The position numbers were made by a program, and so were the translations under genes. The notes beneath the pieces are model-generated. The model made no database searches. It had not been told where the DNA came from and saw only the letters and a list, made by a program, of their open reading frames with translations. 64,000 nt of DNA from Virgibacillus chiguensis (GTDB lineage: Bacteria > Bacillota > Bacilli > Bacillales > Amphibacillaceae): positions 62,001 through 126,000 of the forward strand of contig NZ_FQXD01000006.1 in the NCBI RefSeq assembly GCF_900129865.1, given 5' to 3'. The number at the start of each line of letters is the position of its first letter. Within the stretch, counting starts at the first letter, position 1. This document shows, in pieces, positions 48,867 to 58,165 of this stretch.

Positions 48867-49630
48867 TATTTCGAATAACGATGGATCGTTTGTAGCATAT
48901 ATCTTAATTCAACAGCTGTTATTTGTCCGGGAGCAGAAGCTTGTATCGCCGAGCCAAAAGAAGCGGCAGAACCTACAACTTCTCCTCCAATCCTACTTAA
49001 TATACCTAATGGCCCCATTGCTATAGTAATGAATGGCTTTTGGGCATAGGTTGATTTCATTTTTGCCGCAACTTGTAATAGACGCAAAACATCTTCTTCA
49101 TTTTGCGGCATTACCGCTAATTTTACAATATCTGCTCCAGTCTCTTGCATGGCTATTAGACGTGCTAACATGTCTCCATTAGCCGGAGTGGTTTGAAAAT
49201 CATGGTTAGACATTAGAACAATTACATTATTTTGTCGAGCGCATTGTATCAGTCTTTCTGTAATCGTTTGTTCCATGTATAGTTCAACATCAATGACATC
49301 AATGCATCCTGACTCTATAACTTGACTTAATAATTCTTCATAGTAGTTAAGCGTTACTTCTTTCCTCCCCCCTTCTTTATAAGTACGGAAGGTGAAAAGC
49401 AATGGAATATCATCGATTAACTTTCTAATTTCTGCTAGTGAACGAAGTACTTTTTCTATATTATTGACATGTAAGAAAGCATCCGCACGCCATTCTATCA
49501 TATCAGGTTTTTCCTGCTTAGCTTCACTTAATTCATGGCTCATTTCTTGCAATGTTTTTCCCATTATTGGAATGATAATCTTTGGCATTCCTTTTCCTAA
49601 ATGTAAATTTTTAATTTTTACCGTCTCCAC
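48866..49630 (-). CDS. aroD: 3-dehydroquinate dehydratase, type I
   Basis: A 254-aa Schiff-base enzyme of the shikimate pathway: catalytic His in SNHDFQTTP and Lys in DIVKLAVMPQ, plus EWRADAF near the start and MGPLGILSRIGGEVVGS near the end. GTG at 49630 is chosen (AGGAGG 8 bases upstream, standard length); the frame is open to 49684 without an RBS. Confidence 0.95.
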   Translation of the reverse strand: METVKIKNLHLGKGMPKIIIPIMGKTLQEMSHELSEAKQEKPDMIEWRADAFLHVNNIEKVLRSLAEIRKLIDDIPLLFTFRTYKEGGRKEVTLNYYEELLSQVIESGCIDVIDVELYMEQTITERLIQCARQNNVIVLMSNHDFQTTPANGDMLARLIAMQETGADIVKLAVMPQNEEDVLRLLQVAAKMKSTYAQKPFITIAMGPLGILSRIGGEVVGSAASFGSAIQASAPGQITAVELRYMLQTIHRYSK

Positions 49631-50191
49631 ACCTAACGCCTCCTCGTATACTATTTTTACTATTTCACCCATTATTACGAACATTTTATGTTTTTCTGTT
49701 TGAAATTTTATACATACTTGACATTCGCAAAAAGCGCAAGCTCATGCTCTTTCCGCTGGGAGTCAGCACCTTGGTTCAAGCCTGATCATCATTCATAGAC
49801 AATAGCAAATCATCTGTTTTACATATCGCCGCTTCTATTAAATATTTATTATAAGTCTATTAGACAGGATTGCCAACAAAAATATAATTTTCCTTGTACA
49901 AGTCACTAGCTTTTCGCTTATAATAAATAAAATATAACTTATTGTTTGCTTTTTGTTAAAAGTAATGACTAGCTAGAAGCCGATGCGCCATTATAAAATA
50001 AAATAATCTTATTACATGTAATTTTCTCTAATGAAAGATAGCAAAACTTCTTTGATGTAAGGGGCTGTTACACCTCCGCTCCCCAAATTAGAACATGTAA
50101 ATCATATGAATAACCAAATGAGTGAAGAATAAGATCCTTATTAAACAGAAGACTCGCTTTATTTGCAAGTCAAAAAGAAAGAGGTAACCCA
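49631..50191. other. Divergent intergenic region between aroD and aroK
   Basis: 561 bases, AT-rich, no gene. At 49735-49790 there is GC-richer sequence (GCGCAAGCTCATGC, CCGCTGGGAGTCAGCAC) unlike its surroundings that could be a structured or repeat-derived fragment. No known riboswitch motif was recognised. Confidence 0.4.
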
Positions 50192-50749
50192 ATGTATAAT
50201 GAAATCCCTATACGTCAAAAAAGCATTGTTTTAATTGGATTTATGGGAGTTGGTAAAACTTCTATCGGTAAATCAGTAGCTGCAAAACTGTACAGAGATT
50301 TTATTGATGCTGATCAGGTCATTGAAAACATATTTAAAATGCCAACCACAGATATATTTAAAACATATGGCGAACCGTTTTTTAGAAAAAAAGAAAAAGA
50401 AATCATTCGTAGTTTATGTGAACAAAAGTTAAAAATCATCTCATTAGGTGGAGGTGCTTTCCTACAAGAGGAAATTAGAAGCATTTGCTTAGAAAAGTGT
50501 ATTGTTTTCTACCTTGATTTATCTTGGGATTCATGGAAGGATAGAATTAATTTACTCATTGACAGTAGACCTGTGTTACAAGGAAAAAGCATAGCAGAAA
50601 TCAAGCAATTATTTCATGAACGTAAAGTCATCTATCAAACGCATCATTCAACAGTACAGACCGATTCTCTCATGATAGAAGAAGTAGCAGATTATATTGT
50701 AAAAGCTTTAAAAACAGCTTGGGATATTTACGAACCGCAAACGAAATAG
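50192..50749 (+). CDS. aroK: Shikimate kinase
   Basis: A 185-aa P-loop kinase: Walker A GFMGVGKTS, substrate site FIDADQVIE, SLGGGAFL, lid with RPVLQGKS. Phosphorylates shikimate with ATP. Found opposite aroD, so two steps of one pathway are encoded divergently. RBS AAAGAGGTAACC. Confidence 0.93.
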   Translation: MYNEIPIRQKSIVLIGFMGVGKTSIGKSVAAKLYRDFIDADQVIENIFKMPTTDIFKTYGEPFFRKKEKEIIRSLCEQKLKIISLGGGAFLQEEIRSICLEKCIVFYLDLSWDSWKDRINLLIDSRPVLQGKSIAEIKQLFHERKVIYQTHHSTVQTDSLMIEEVADYIVKALKTAWDIYEPQTK

Positions 50750-50825
50750 GTAGGATGTCAACAAGTGATATTTATAAACGAAGATACTTTCAAGAGCTAA
50801 TAAATGTCCATCAGATTTAGAATAA

Positions 50826-50862
50826 TTTGGCTATCGCCAAGCCTTTCTGGCGATAGCAAAAG
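50826..50862 (+). repeat. Short hairpin repeat, alternative hairpin strong
   Basis: TTGGCTATCGCCAA forms the usual stem, but CTATCGCCA...TGGCGATAG forms a perfect 9-bp alternative. Clearest evidence that the unit has two competing folds. Confidence 0.75.
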
Positions 50863-50931
50863 CATTCCCTTTTTTTATCATACACATAAGGGCGGCCCAC
50901 CAATTAGAAATGCAGACCAACCATCATACTA

Positions 50932-51243
50932 CTACGTCCATATATCCAACACTTGCCTCCGCTTGATTGCTTTGCCTGATTGCAAATAAAGACACTCATT
51001 TGTGATCTGCTTTACCTTCCCTTTGCTAGTTAAAAAATCACGACCATTGAAGTACTTAATTTCAATAACGATACCCTGACGAACGGCAGCTTGTAATTGG
51101 ACATCCAACTCCTCCAGCTTTTGTTCGTCCAAAATAGGCATTTTTTTGCGCTCAAGCTTTTCCCACATATCCTGAAGTACATCCACATGCTCTGGTAACA
51201 TCATAGAGGTCCATTTTATCGTCCCTCGATCATATATCTTCAT
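50932..51243 (-). CDS. YolD-like family protein
   Basis: A 103-aa protein with the YolD pattern: DRGTIKWTSMMLPEHV at the start and a beta-rich C-terminus (IEIKYFNGRDFLTSKGKVKQ). YolD proteins often accompany Y-family DNA polymerases (UvrX/YqjW); none is adjacent here. ATG 51243 chosen (AAAGGGAA 9 bases upstream). Translationally close to the small gene upstream (1 base gap). Confidence 0.85.
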   Translation of the reverse strand: MKIYDRGTIKWTSMMLPEHVDVLQDMWEKLERKKMPILDEQKLEELDVQLQAAVRQGIVIEIKYFNGRDFLTSKGKVKQITNECLYLQSGKAIKRRQVLDIWT

Positions 51244-51244
51244 C

Positions 51245-51460
51245 TTATGCACTTCCCTTTCTTTTCACACGATCACAAGAAAGGATATAGCTAAATTTAA
51301 ACCTGCGAACTTCTTTACGATAAAAACAAAATGCTATAAATGCGTCTTCGTATATCTCTATCACACGTATGAATCGTTGTGTTATTTGGTTATTTTGATC
51401 CATATAAAACAGAACCAGTTTTTGCTTGTTCTCCTTTGACCACTGTAACATGGAGTTCAT
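51245..51460 (-). CDS. Small WYL-domain-like protein
   Basis: A 71-aa protein resembling a bare WYL fold: KLVLFYMDQNNQITQRFIRV, then a strand, then AFCFYRKEVRRFKFSYIL, which mimics the Arg/Phe pattern of WYL ligand domains (R...R.F.LDRI). No DNA-binding part. ATG 51460 has AGGGGG 8 bases upstream. Operon with the YolD-like gene. The WYL relation is inferred by eye. Confidence 0.6.
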   Translation of the reverse strand: MNSMLQWSKENKQKLVLFYMDQNNQITQRFIRVIEIYEDAFIAFCFYRKEVRRFKFSYILSCDRVKRKGSA

Positions 51461-51545
51461 CGTATAGCCCCCTAAAGAACGTTTGTTCTCATTATACCAC
51501 AAAAAACCGCACGTGTGTACGTTTTTTAGTCATTTCAAAAGAAAT

Positions 51546-51795
51546 CTACGATTGAGATTCTGTATCTTGCCGATCTTTCGTTAATGCTACCAAGGAAAGT
51601 GCTTCTCGAACAATGGAATTAATTTTTTCGTGAACAAGAGCTTCTCCATATACTTGTTTAGCTGCTTCAATTTGCTCGACAACATCATCAGTAAAAGAAA
51701 TGAGGGGGGGCGTCCGCTTCCATATTGTTATACAGCTCAATAAAAGTATCTAACGCTTTATCAAATTGTTTACTTTCTTCTTCTGAAGCCTTCAT
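51546..51795 (-). pseudogene. mstX: Mistic (MstX)-like membrane-integrating protein, frameshifted at a C7 tract
   Basis: With one C removed from the 7-C run (plus-strand G-run 51704-51710) a single 82-aa protein results: MKASEEESKQFDKALDTFIE, ELYNNMEADAP, LISFTDDVVEQIEAAKQVYG, EALVHEKINSIVREAL. It lines up throughout with B. subtilis Mistic from its internal MKVTSEEKEQ onward (AFIQLYN, EPLIQLDDD, MYGQEKLNEKLNTI), and has the length of the short Mistic homologues. As sequenced, the first part ends after PPHFFY. RBS GGAAGGTG. The YugO-type potassium channel that follows mstX in B. subtilis is missing. Confidence 0.75.
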
Positions 51796-51901
51796 CATGC
51801 ATCACCTTCCATAAGTTTGCCCCAAAAACAAAACGAACAAACTATAAAAAAAGGAAAAGCGCTTTTTCACCCCCTACCCCTCTCGCAGCACATATTCTCG
51901 C

Positions 51902-52897
51902 TCATCCTAAGGCTTTCCATTTAATACGAGCTGCTATTTGCTGTAATATACGCTTATGTTCTAACAATATCGCCTCCGCTTCCACTAAACGCACCTCTTG
52001 AAAACGAACAGAAGTATTTGGTCGTGTTTGAGCAAGCGTGGCTAAATCGGCCGAAATAACTTGAGCAATTTTTGGATAACCTCCTGTAGTTTGGCTGTCG
52101 GCCATTAAAATAATAGGTTGTCCATTTGGAGGAACTTGGATGGTTCCAAATGTAACTGCTTCGGAAAGCATATCAAATTTTTCAGTCAAGGATAGCAAGT
52201 GACCCGTTAAGCGGTACCCCATTCGGTCTGATTGCGTTGTAATGGTATAATTTTCATGAAAGAACGCGTATTTACTTCCTTTATCGAATTGCTCAAATTC
52301 ATTACCTTTCATAATTCGAATGAATGAATGATTATGAAAGGTAATGAGTGGAGAAGGATTGACTGACCAAGATAAATGATCAGGGGCGCGTTCTAATTGA
52401 TGCACGAGTGCTTCTGCTATAGGACTCCTATCACCACAAGCAAAAGTATCGCCTTTTTGTAAGGTCCTTCCACCATATCCACCTATGCCAGCTCTTACAT
52501 ACGTACTTTTACTATCCATTATTTTTGGTACATGAATACCTCCAGCAAAGGAAACATAGGCATAGCACCCTTTAATAGCAAATCGAAACTGGAGAACAGA
52601 ACCTTTTTTCACTAAAATCGGACGCCACATAGGTACTGGTTTCCCATCTAATTTGGGCGTTAAATCGCCTCCAGTAATAGCAATAACATGCGATTCATTA
52701 AATTGTAAGGTTGCTCCAGCTAACGCCATTTCTATTACCGCTTCTTTTTCTTCATTTCCTACTAGCAAGTTAGCAATCCGTAAAGAATAAGCATCCATTG
52801 GTCCGCTTACAATTACTCCATATTTTTGATAGCCAAATCGACCCAAATCCTGAACTGTTGTATACAGACCTGCCTGGAGCACACGTACACTATTCAT
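51902..52897 (-). CDS. pxpC: 5-oxoprolinase subunit C (KipA-like)
   Basis: A 331-aa protein of the biotin-dependent carboxyltransferase-like family: VLQAGLYTTVQDLGRFGYQ, GVIVSGPMDAYSLRIANLLV, ITGGDLTPKLDG. With PxpB and PxpA it forms the ATP-dependent prokaryotic 5-oxoprolinase. ATG 52897 overlaps the pxpB 3' end by 8 bases with GGGGAGGG upstream. Confidence 0.92.
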   Translation of the reverse strand: MNSVRVLQAGLYTTVQDLGRFGYQKYGVIVSGPMDAYSLRIANLLVGNEEKEAVIEMALAGATLQFNESHVIAITGGDLTPKLDGKPVPMWRPILVKKGSVLQFRFAIKGCYAYVSFAGGIHVPKIMDSKSTYVRAGIGGYGGRTLQKGDTFACGDRSPIAEALVHQLERAPDHLSWSVNPSPLITFHNHSFIRIMKGNEFEQFDKGSKYAFFHENYTITTQSDRMGYRLTGHLLSLTEKFDMLSEAVTFGTIQVPPNGQPIILMADSQTTGGYPKIAQVISADLATLAQTRPNTSVRFQEVRLVEAEAILLEHKRILQQIAARIKWKALG

Positions 52898-53639
52898 TCT
52901 CCTTCCCTCCCCATCGATATTGCCTATACTCCTCCAGGGATATGGATACGAACTGTATCGTATCACCAGCTTTTAACAAGGATGGCGGTACTTGATCAGG
53001 TAAAAATAAATCAATGGGGGTACGGCCAATAATTTGCCAGCCTCCTGGCGTCGCTAAAGGATATACCCCTGTTTGTGCTCCAGCAATTCCCACTGATCCT
53101 GGTGCAATAGTTAAGCGGGGTGTATTTTTGCGAGGAGTAGCAATTTGTTTACTCATACCACCAATAAAAGGAAAACCAGGGGCGAAACCAAGCATATAGA
53201 CCAAATATTCTTTTTCCGTATGAATACGAATGACATCCTCGATGGACAAATTGTGATAATTGGCGACATACTCTAAATCTGGGCCATAATCACTACCATA
53301 GAGAACAGGGATGACAACCTTTTGGCCAATAAATATTTTCCTGTCATCGTTTAATTTATGTAGTAGCCCATTTATGTAAGTCTTTACGATCTCAAAAGGA
53401 GATACAGGTGTTATATGAAAAGGCTGCGATTCATACACCGTATAAGGATCATAATAAACAGTCACATTAAGGTAAGCAGGCACACATTCTATAAATCCAA
53501 CAAAAGGGGTATCTTCTAAAAGAGTTACGAATTGCAATATTTTTTGGTGTACGATTGGGTTTAAATCATCTCCTAATTGTACTATAAGAGCAGATTCATT
53601 AAACGGCCAAATCTTTACTTTATTTAGAACACAACTCAT
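52890..53639 (-). CDS. pxpB: 5-oxoprolinase subunit B (KipI-like)
   Basis: A 249-aa protein of the KipI family: IWPFNESALIVQLGD, HTEKEYLVYMLGFAPGFPFI, GIAGAQTGVYPLATPGGWQI. In B. subtilis KipI also inhibits the sporulation kinase KinA. First gene of pxpBC, transcribed away from pxpA. Confidence 0.92.
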   Translation of the reverse strand: MSCVLNKVKIWPFNESALIVQLGDDLNPIVHQKILQFVTLLEDTPFVGFIECVPAYLNVTVYYDPYTVYESQPFHITPVSPFEIVKTYINGLLHKLNDDRKIFIGQKVVIPVLYGSDYGPDLEYVANYHNLSIEDVIRIHTEKEYLVYMLGFAPGFPFIGGMSKQIATPRKNTPRLTIAPGSVGIAGAQTGVYPLATPGGWQIIGRTPIDLFLPDQVPPSLLKAGDTIQFVSISLEEYRQYRWGGKENE

Positions 53640-53850
53640 TCAATTACCTTCTTTAATCCATTTTTTGAAATAATGATAAAAACATATACTGATTATACGA
53701 CTTATAAAAATAGTACGTCAATATGACATGTGACAAAATTCTAATTAAACAATAAATAACAATCTTTTCAACATAAAAACAATATGCTACTATTTCTTTA
53801 TACTAAAAATTTAAAAACTAGTATTAAATCTATTGAAGAGGAAGAAGATA

Positions 53851-54609
53851 ATGGTATATCAAGTAGACTTAAATTGTGATATGGGAGAAAGTTTCGGAAG
53901 GTATAAACTAAGTGAACAAAAGGAAATTTTAGCGTATGTTTCCTCAGCTAACATCGCTTGTGGTTTTCATGCCGGAGACCCTACTGTAATGAGAGAAACA
54001 GTGCAGCTGGCTCTAGAAAATGGAGTGAAGATCGGAGCGCACCCTGGCTTGCCAGATTTAATTGGATTTGGAAGGCGAGAGATGGCGATCACAGCTCAAC
54101 AGGCTTATGATATGGTTGTATATCAAATTGGCGCACTACATGCTTTCTTAACTACATACAATGCGCAAATGCAACACGTGAAGCCTCACGGCGCCTTATA
54201 TAATATGGCCGCCAAAGACAAGGAATTGGCTGCTGCCATTGCGCAAGCTGTAAATGATTTTTCCACAAATCTAGTATTGTATGCTTTATCTGGCAGTGAA
54301 CTTGCGAAAGCCGGAGAAAAAATCGGTTTGACGACTGCCCACGAAGTATTTGCCGATCGCACTTACCAATCAGATGGCTCATTAACTTCTCGTAATGAAA
54401 ATAATGCATTAATTACCAACAGAGAACAAGCAGTATCGCAAGTAATTCGTATGGTGACAGAGAGTAAAGTCATTTCTACACAAAACAATGCTGTTCCACT
54501 AAAAGCAGATACCATTTGTATCCATGGAGATGGTAAACATGCTCTTGAATTTGCTGCTTATATAACCGATGCGTTCCAAAAACACAACATCCGAATTTCC
54601 CCAGTTTAA
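53851..54609 (+). CDS. pxpA: 5-oxoprolinase subunit A (LamB/YcsF family)
   Basis: A 252-aa protein: [55 protein letters not shown]. The catalytic metal-dependent subunit of 5-oxoprolinase. ATG 53851 (AGAGGAAG upstream) gives standard length. Divergent from pxpBC and co-directed with the ycsG-type transporter. Confidence 0.93.
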   Translation: MVYQVDLNCDMGESFGRYKLSEQKEILAYVSSANIACGFHAGDPTVMRETVQLALENGVKIGAHPGLPDLIGFGRREMAITAQQAYDMVVYQIGALHAFLTTYNAQMQHVKPHGALYNMAAKDKELAAAIAQAVNDFSTNLVLYALSGSELAKAGEKIGLTTAHEVFADRTYQSDGSLTSRNENNALITNREQAVSQVIRMVTESKVISTQNNAVPLKADTICIHGDGKHALEFAAYITDAFQKHNIRISPV

Positions 54610-54628
54610 TTGAGAAAGGAAAAACTAC

Positions 54629-55858
54629 ATGACTGCAAAGAAAATACATTCTCAACTTGAGACAAAAAAAGTGAAAAAGAAATCTAACAGAAGCATTCTT
54701 CTTGGAGCAGCCTTTTTAATGGCGACTTCATCAGTAGGTCCAGGATTTTTAACACAAACGACTGTATTTACACAACAGTTAGCAGCAAGTTTTGCCTTTG
54801 TCATATTCGTTTCTTTATTATTAGATGTGTTTGCACAGCTAAATATTTGGAGGATTATTGCAGTAACAGAGCTACGAGGTCAAGAAATTGCTAATAAAGT
54901 CCTCCCTGGGCTTGGCATTATTTTAGCAATTCTCATCGTGTTAGGAGGTCTCGCTTTTAATATAGGAAACGTTGCTGGAGCTGGCCTAGGTTTAAATGCT
55001 ATGCTCGGTTTAAGCCCCATTTATGGAGCAATAATAAGCGCCATTTTTGCTATCTTGATTTTCACCATAAAAGAGGCCAGTAAAGCAATGGATAAAGTGG
55101 TACAAGTTGCTGGCTTTATTATGATATTATTAATGCTCTATGTAGCTTTTAAAACCTCTCCACCTGTTGGGGAAGCGATGATAAACACGGTAAAGCCAGA
55201 AAAAATTAGCATGTATGCCATCATTACTTTAGTTGGAGGAACTGTTGGTGGTTACATCACCTTTGCAGGTGGACATCGTTTGTTAGATGCTGGAATAAAA
55301 GGAGAAAAAAATTTATCCTACGTAACAAAAAGTTCTATAACTGGCATCGTTGTTACAGGTGTAATGCGTGTGGCCTTATTCTTAGCAGTTCTCGGTGTTA
55401 TCTCACAAGGACTAAGCATAGACCCTAGCAATCCCCCTGCTTCCGTTTTTCAACTAGCCGTTGGTGATATAGGGTATCGACTGTTTGGCGTAATTATGTG
55501 GGCAGCAGCTATAACTTCTATAGTTGGAGCAGCCTATACCTCTGTTTCATTTATTCGTTCTTTTAGTCCAGCGATCGAAAAATATCATAATTGGATTACC
55601 ATTTTATTTATTATCATTTCTACAGCTACATTTGCTTTCATTGGCAAACCTGTTCAGATGCTTATATTAGTAGGGGCTTTAAATGCCCTTATCTTGCCAC
55701 TTGCTTTAGGAACCCTATTGGTGGCTGCAAATAAGAAAAGAATTGTTGGTTCGTATAAACATCCACTTTGGTTAACAATAACTGGAGGAATTGTAGTTGT
55801 GTTGATGGGTTACTTAGGCATTCTAACAATGGTAGAGCAAATTCCTTTGTTTTTTTAG
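54629..55858 (+). CDS. ycsG: NRAMP-family transporter YcsG-like
   Basis: A 409-aa membrane protein with about 11 segments; SSVGPGFLTQTTVFTQQ near residue 35 replaces the metal-binding DPGN of true NRAMP metal carriers, as in YcsG. It is placed 19 bases after pxpA, so it probably imports an organic compound linked to 5-oxoproline metabolism rather than a metal; this is inference. RBS GAGAAAGG. Confidence 0.85.
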   Translation: MTAKKIHSQLETKKVKKKSNRSILLGAAFLMATSSVGPGFLTQTTVFTQQLAASFAFVIFVSLLLDVFAQLNIWRIIAVTELRGQEIANKVLPGLGIILAILIVLGGLAFNIGNVAGAGLGLNAMLGLSPIYGAIISAIFAILIFTIKEASKAMDKVVQVAGFIMILLMLYVAFKTSPPVGEAMINTVKPEKISMYAIITLVGGTVGGYITFAGGHRLLDAGIKGEKNLSYVTKSSITGIVVTGVMRVALFLAVLGVISQGLSIDPSNPPASVFQLAVGDIGYRLFGVIMWAAAITSIVGAAYTSVSFIRSFSPAIEKYHNWITILFIIISTATFAFIGKPVQMLILVGALNALILPLALGTLLVAANKKRIVGSYKHPLWLTITGGIVVVLMGYLGILTMVEQIPLFF

Positions 55859-55890
55859 AAAAACTTGGTTAGCACCAATCTTTATAGATC
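55856..55890 (+). repeat. Short hairpin repeat with compensatory change
   Basis: AAAAACTTGGTTAGCACCAATC: stem TTGGT/ACCAA instead of TTGGC/GCCAA, then CTTTATAG. It begins at the stop codon of the YcsG-like gene. Confidence 0.65.
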
Positions 55891-56305
55891 GAGGAGAAAG
55901 GAACCTATCTTTTTGGATTGTGTTCCTTTCCCTCGCATATCTGTGTGGGAGTTATAAATGCACACGGATCCTCTCCAATATCTTTCTCAAAATGCAGCTA
56001 ATCCTTTCCCTTCATTCGTAAGTTTAAAACCCGGATTTCGGAAGGAGAAAGATGCGCAAAAACAGCTGAACGCTTCCCATGTGAACGGCTTATGCTTGCT
56101 TCTGCGGTTCGTCCACTTCATTTACAAGTTATTTCCATAATAGATGCTGGCTCGAAATGCGTGCCATGGTAGTTTACTATAGTACAAATTAAGCGTATCC
56201 TTGAACCGATAGAGAAGAACCCCCACACCTCAAGCTAAGTTGTAATTAATTTGCCTGTTCTTTAGGACGTATTACTCCAACTTCAACATGAAACTTTCCA
56301 GCAAA
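55891..56305. other. Intergenic region without a gene
   Basis: Convergent gap. An imperfect inverted repeat GAGGAGAAAGGAAC/GTTCCTTTCCCTC (55891-55935) could slow or end ycsG transcription although no T-run follows. A 60-codon frame at 55958 has no ribosome site. Confidence 0.4.
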
Positions 56306-56354
56306 TATAAAACACACCCTCCATTGCTACGAAATGAGCAATAATGGAGGGTGC
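56306..56354 (-). terminator. Terminator of ridA
   Basis: Minus-strand CACCCTCCATT.TTGCT / AGCAATGGAGGGTG stem with an 8-base loop, followed by TGTTTTA. Confidence 0.85.
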
Positions 56355-56389
56355 ATACAAAACAAATTCCAAAATGCAAAGAAATACTT

Positions 56390-56788
56390 TTATTCAGGCT
56401 TAGCCGCCCATAGTTCAATTTCAATCTTTATTTCTGGTAAGCCTAATTCAGAGATATAGCCAATCGTCATTGCAGGGTAATTTTCACCAAATAGGCCATC
56501 CCACTCATAATATAGATAGTCCCAATCGATCTTTTCTGTAGCCCAAATATTTACTTTAATGATGTTATTCTCATCTAATGCTTCCGATTCGAGAACATGT
56601 TTCATATTAATAAAGGTGTTTTTAACTTGAGTGTTAAAATCAATCGGGATATCTCCCTTCATGTCCACTCCAATTTGCCCTGAGGTTACAAAAAGATCTG
56701 CTTCTTTAGGTATTCTTGTAATATGCGTATAGTTACCCACTGGAGTGGGCATTGTTACAGGGTTTTTTCTAGTAATTTTTCCGTTCAT
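56390..56788 (-). CDS. RidA family (YjgF/UK114) protein
   Basis: A 132-aa protein with the RidA fold: TPVGNYTHITRI, LFVTSGQIGVDMKG, FINMKHVLESE, PAMTIGYISELGLPEIKIEI. True RidA enamine deaminases carry an Arg in a C-terminal motif near position 105; here the sequence reads YISELGLP, so it is more likely a Rid subfamily member of unknown substrate. RBS CGAGGTAAT. Confidence 0.8.
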   Translation of the reverse strand: MNGKITRKNPVTMPTPVGNYTHITRIPKEADLFVTSGQIGVDMKGDIPIDFNTQVKNTFINMKHVLESEALDENNIIKVNIWATEKIDWDYLYYEWDGLFGENYPAMTIGYISELGLPEIKIEIELWAAKPE

Positions 56789-57102
56789 TTTATTACCTCG
56801 CCATCAAATTATTCTACTATTATTCTTCAAAAGCTATTTTGGGCACACTTCACCAATTTATATAACTTTTAGAAAAAAACAGCAGTAGAGTATCCATATC
56901 CCATTGATAAATAAGCAAGTATTTTTTTCTTCATGAGCTAGATACTCCTTCCTTAAAGATGACAAAGTAAATTCTTTATTTAATATACCACATTCTTTTT
57001 AAATCCACAATTATAGCATTAAGAATTAACCTCATTAGATTTTTTAATTCCATTCATTTTTTGGCATGCTGCACTTTTACTGCACAACTATTCCTTTATA
57101 GA

Positions 57103-57162
57103 AAAAATAAAAACGCCCCTTTTATTACTTACATAGACAGTAATACAAAGAGACGTTTTAGT
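57103..57162 (-). terminator. Terminator of tRNA-Arg
   Basis: Minus-strand AAAACG...CTTTG.ATTACT / AGTAATA.AAAG...CGTTTT stem with an inner 9-base loop, followed by TTTATTTTTTC. Confidence 0.75.
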
Positions 57163-57243
57163 CATCTAATAAATTATAAAAAATCACAGTATGAGGTACC
57201 ATAAAAACTTCCGATGGTTTTCTCGGATATAAAATCTTTTTTA

Positions 57244-57316
57244 CGCGCCCGGAGGGATTTGAACCCCCGACTCACGGTACCGGAAACCGTTGCTCTATCC
57301 CCTGAGCTACGGGCGC
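57244..57316 (-). tRNA. tRNA-Arg (anticodon CCG)
   Basis: 73-nt cloverleaf on the minus strand: acceptor GCGCCCG/CGGGCGC, D-arm AGCTCAGGGGATAGAGC, anticodon arm ACGGT-TTCCGGT-ACCGT with anticodon CCG, T-arm with GGTTCAAATCC. CCA is not encoded. Reads CGG codons. Confidence 0.97.
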
Positions 57317-57458
57317 ATATTTTTATTTTGAATGAAGACACATAGGATATTATAACCTGTATTCTAATAATAGACAACCCCTTTTTTCTTTTATATGTTT
57401 ATTTTCATAGAAAACGGGAATAAATGGATGTATATTTGTCAAACTTCAATGTTTATTG

Positions 57459-57488
57459 TTTGACCTTATTTGACCTATTAGTTATGAT
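57459..57488 (+). promoter_or_regulatory. clpP promoter with CtsR operator
   Basis: TTTGACCTTATTTGACC (57459-57475), i.e. GGTCAAATAAGGTCAAA on the other strand, matches the CtsR heptad direct repeat in full. It overlaps the -35 (TTGACC, 57460-57465); a -10 TATGAT follows after 17 bases (57483-57488). Confidence 0.9.
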
Positions 57489-57538
57489 AAATATATCGAT
57501 ATCAAAGATATACGAATAGATAGAGGAGGATAATTGTT

Positions 57539-58126
57539 ATGAATTTAATACCAACAGTAATTGAACAAACTAACCGCGGTGAACGCGCCTATGACATCTA
57601 CTCACGCTTACTTAAAGATCGAATCATTATGTTAGGAAGTGCGATTGACGATAACGTTGCAAATTCCATTGTAGCCCAATTATTGTTTCTAGACGCAGAG
57701 GATCCTGAAAAAGATATTTCACTATACATCAACTCACCAGGTGGATCAATCACTGCCGGCATGGCAATTTTCGATACAATGCAACTCATTAAGCCAGATG
57801 TTTCTACAATCTGCACAGGAATGGCAGCATCTATGGGGGCATTCCTATTAACTGCGGGTGCCAAAGGCAAGCGTTACGCATTACCTAATAGTGAGGTAAT
57901 GATTCATCAACCACTAGGTGGAACACAAGGGCAAGCAACAGACATAGAAATTCATGCACGTCGAATCATTCAAATGCGTGAAAAAATTAATCAAATCCTT
58001 TCTGAACGAACAGGACAGCCAATTGAAGTCATTGAACGTGACACAGATCGCGATAACTTCATGACAGCTGAAAAGTCTGTAGAATACGGTTTAATTGATA
58101 AGGTACTAGAGCGTAAACCTGATTAA
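57539..58126 (+). CDS. clpP: ATP-dependent Clp protease proteolytic subunit
   Basis: A 195-aa serine protease subunit: catalytic Ser in [11 protein letters not shown], His in [10 protein letters not shown] and Asp in [10 protein letters not shown]. Tetradecamer that works with ClpX, ClpC or ClpE. Strong RBS AGAGGAGGAT. Heat-stress control through the CtsR site upstream. Confidence 0.99.
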   Translation: MNLIPTVIEQTNRGERAYDIYSRLLKDRIIMLGSAIDDNVANSIVAQLLFLDAEDPEKDISLYINSPGGSITAGMAIFDTMQLIKPDVSTICTGMAASMGAFLLTAGAKGKRYALPNSEVMIHQPLGGTQGQATDIEIHARRIIQMREKINQILSERTGQPIEVIERDTDRDNFMTAEKSVEYGLIDKVLERKPD

Positions 58127-58131
58127 AGAAC

Positions 58132-58165
58132 ATAGAAAACCACCCTTTTTGGGTGGCTTTCTATG
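58132..58165. terminator. Bidirectional terminator between clpP and crh
   Basis: ATAGAAA-CCACCC/GGGTGG-TTTCTAT stem, 5-base loop; T-rich on both strands. Confidence 0.85.

Noticed and set aside
55958-56140. 60-codon plus-strand frame
   Set aside because: No ribosome site, unremarkable composition, convergent intergenic position.
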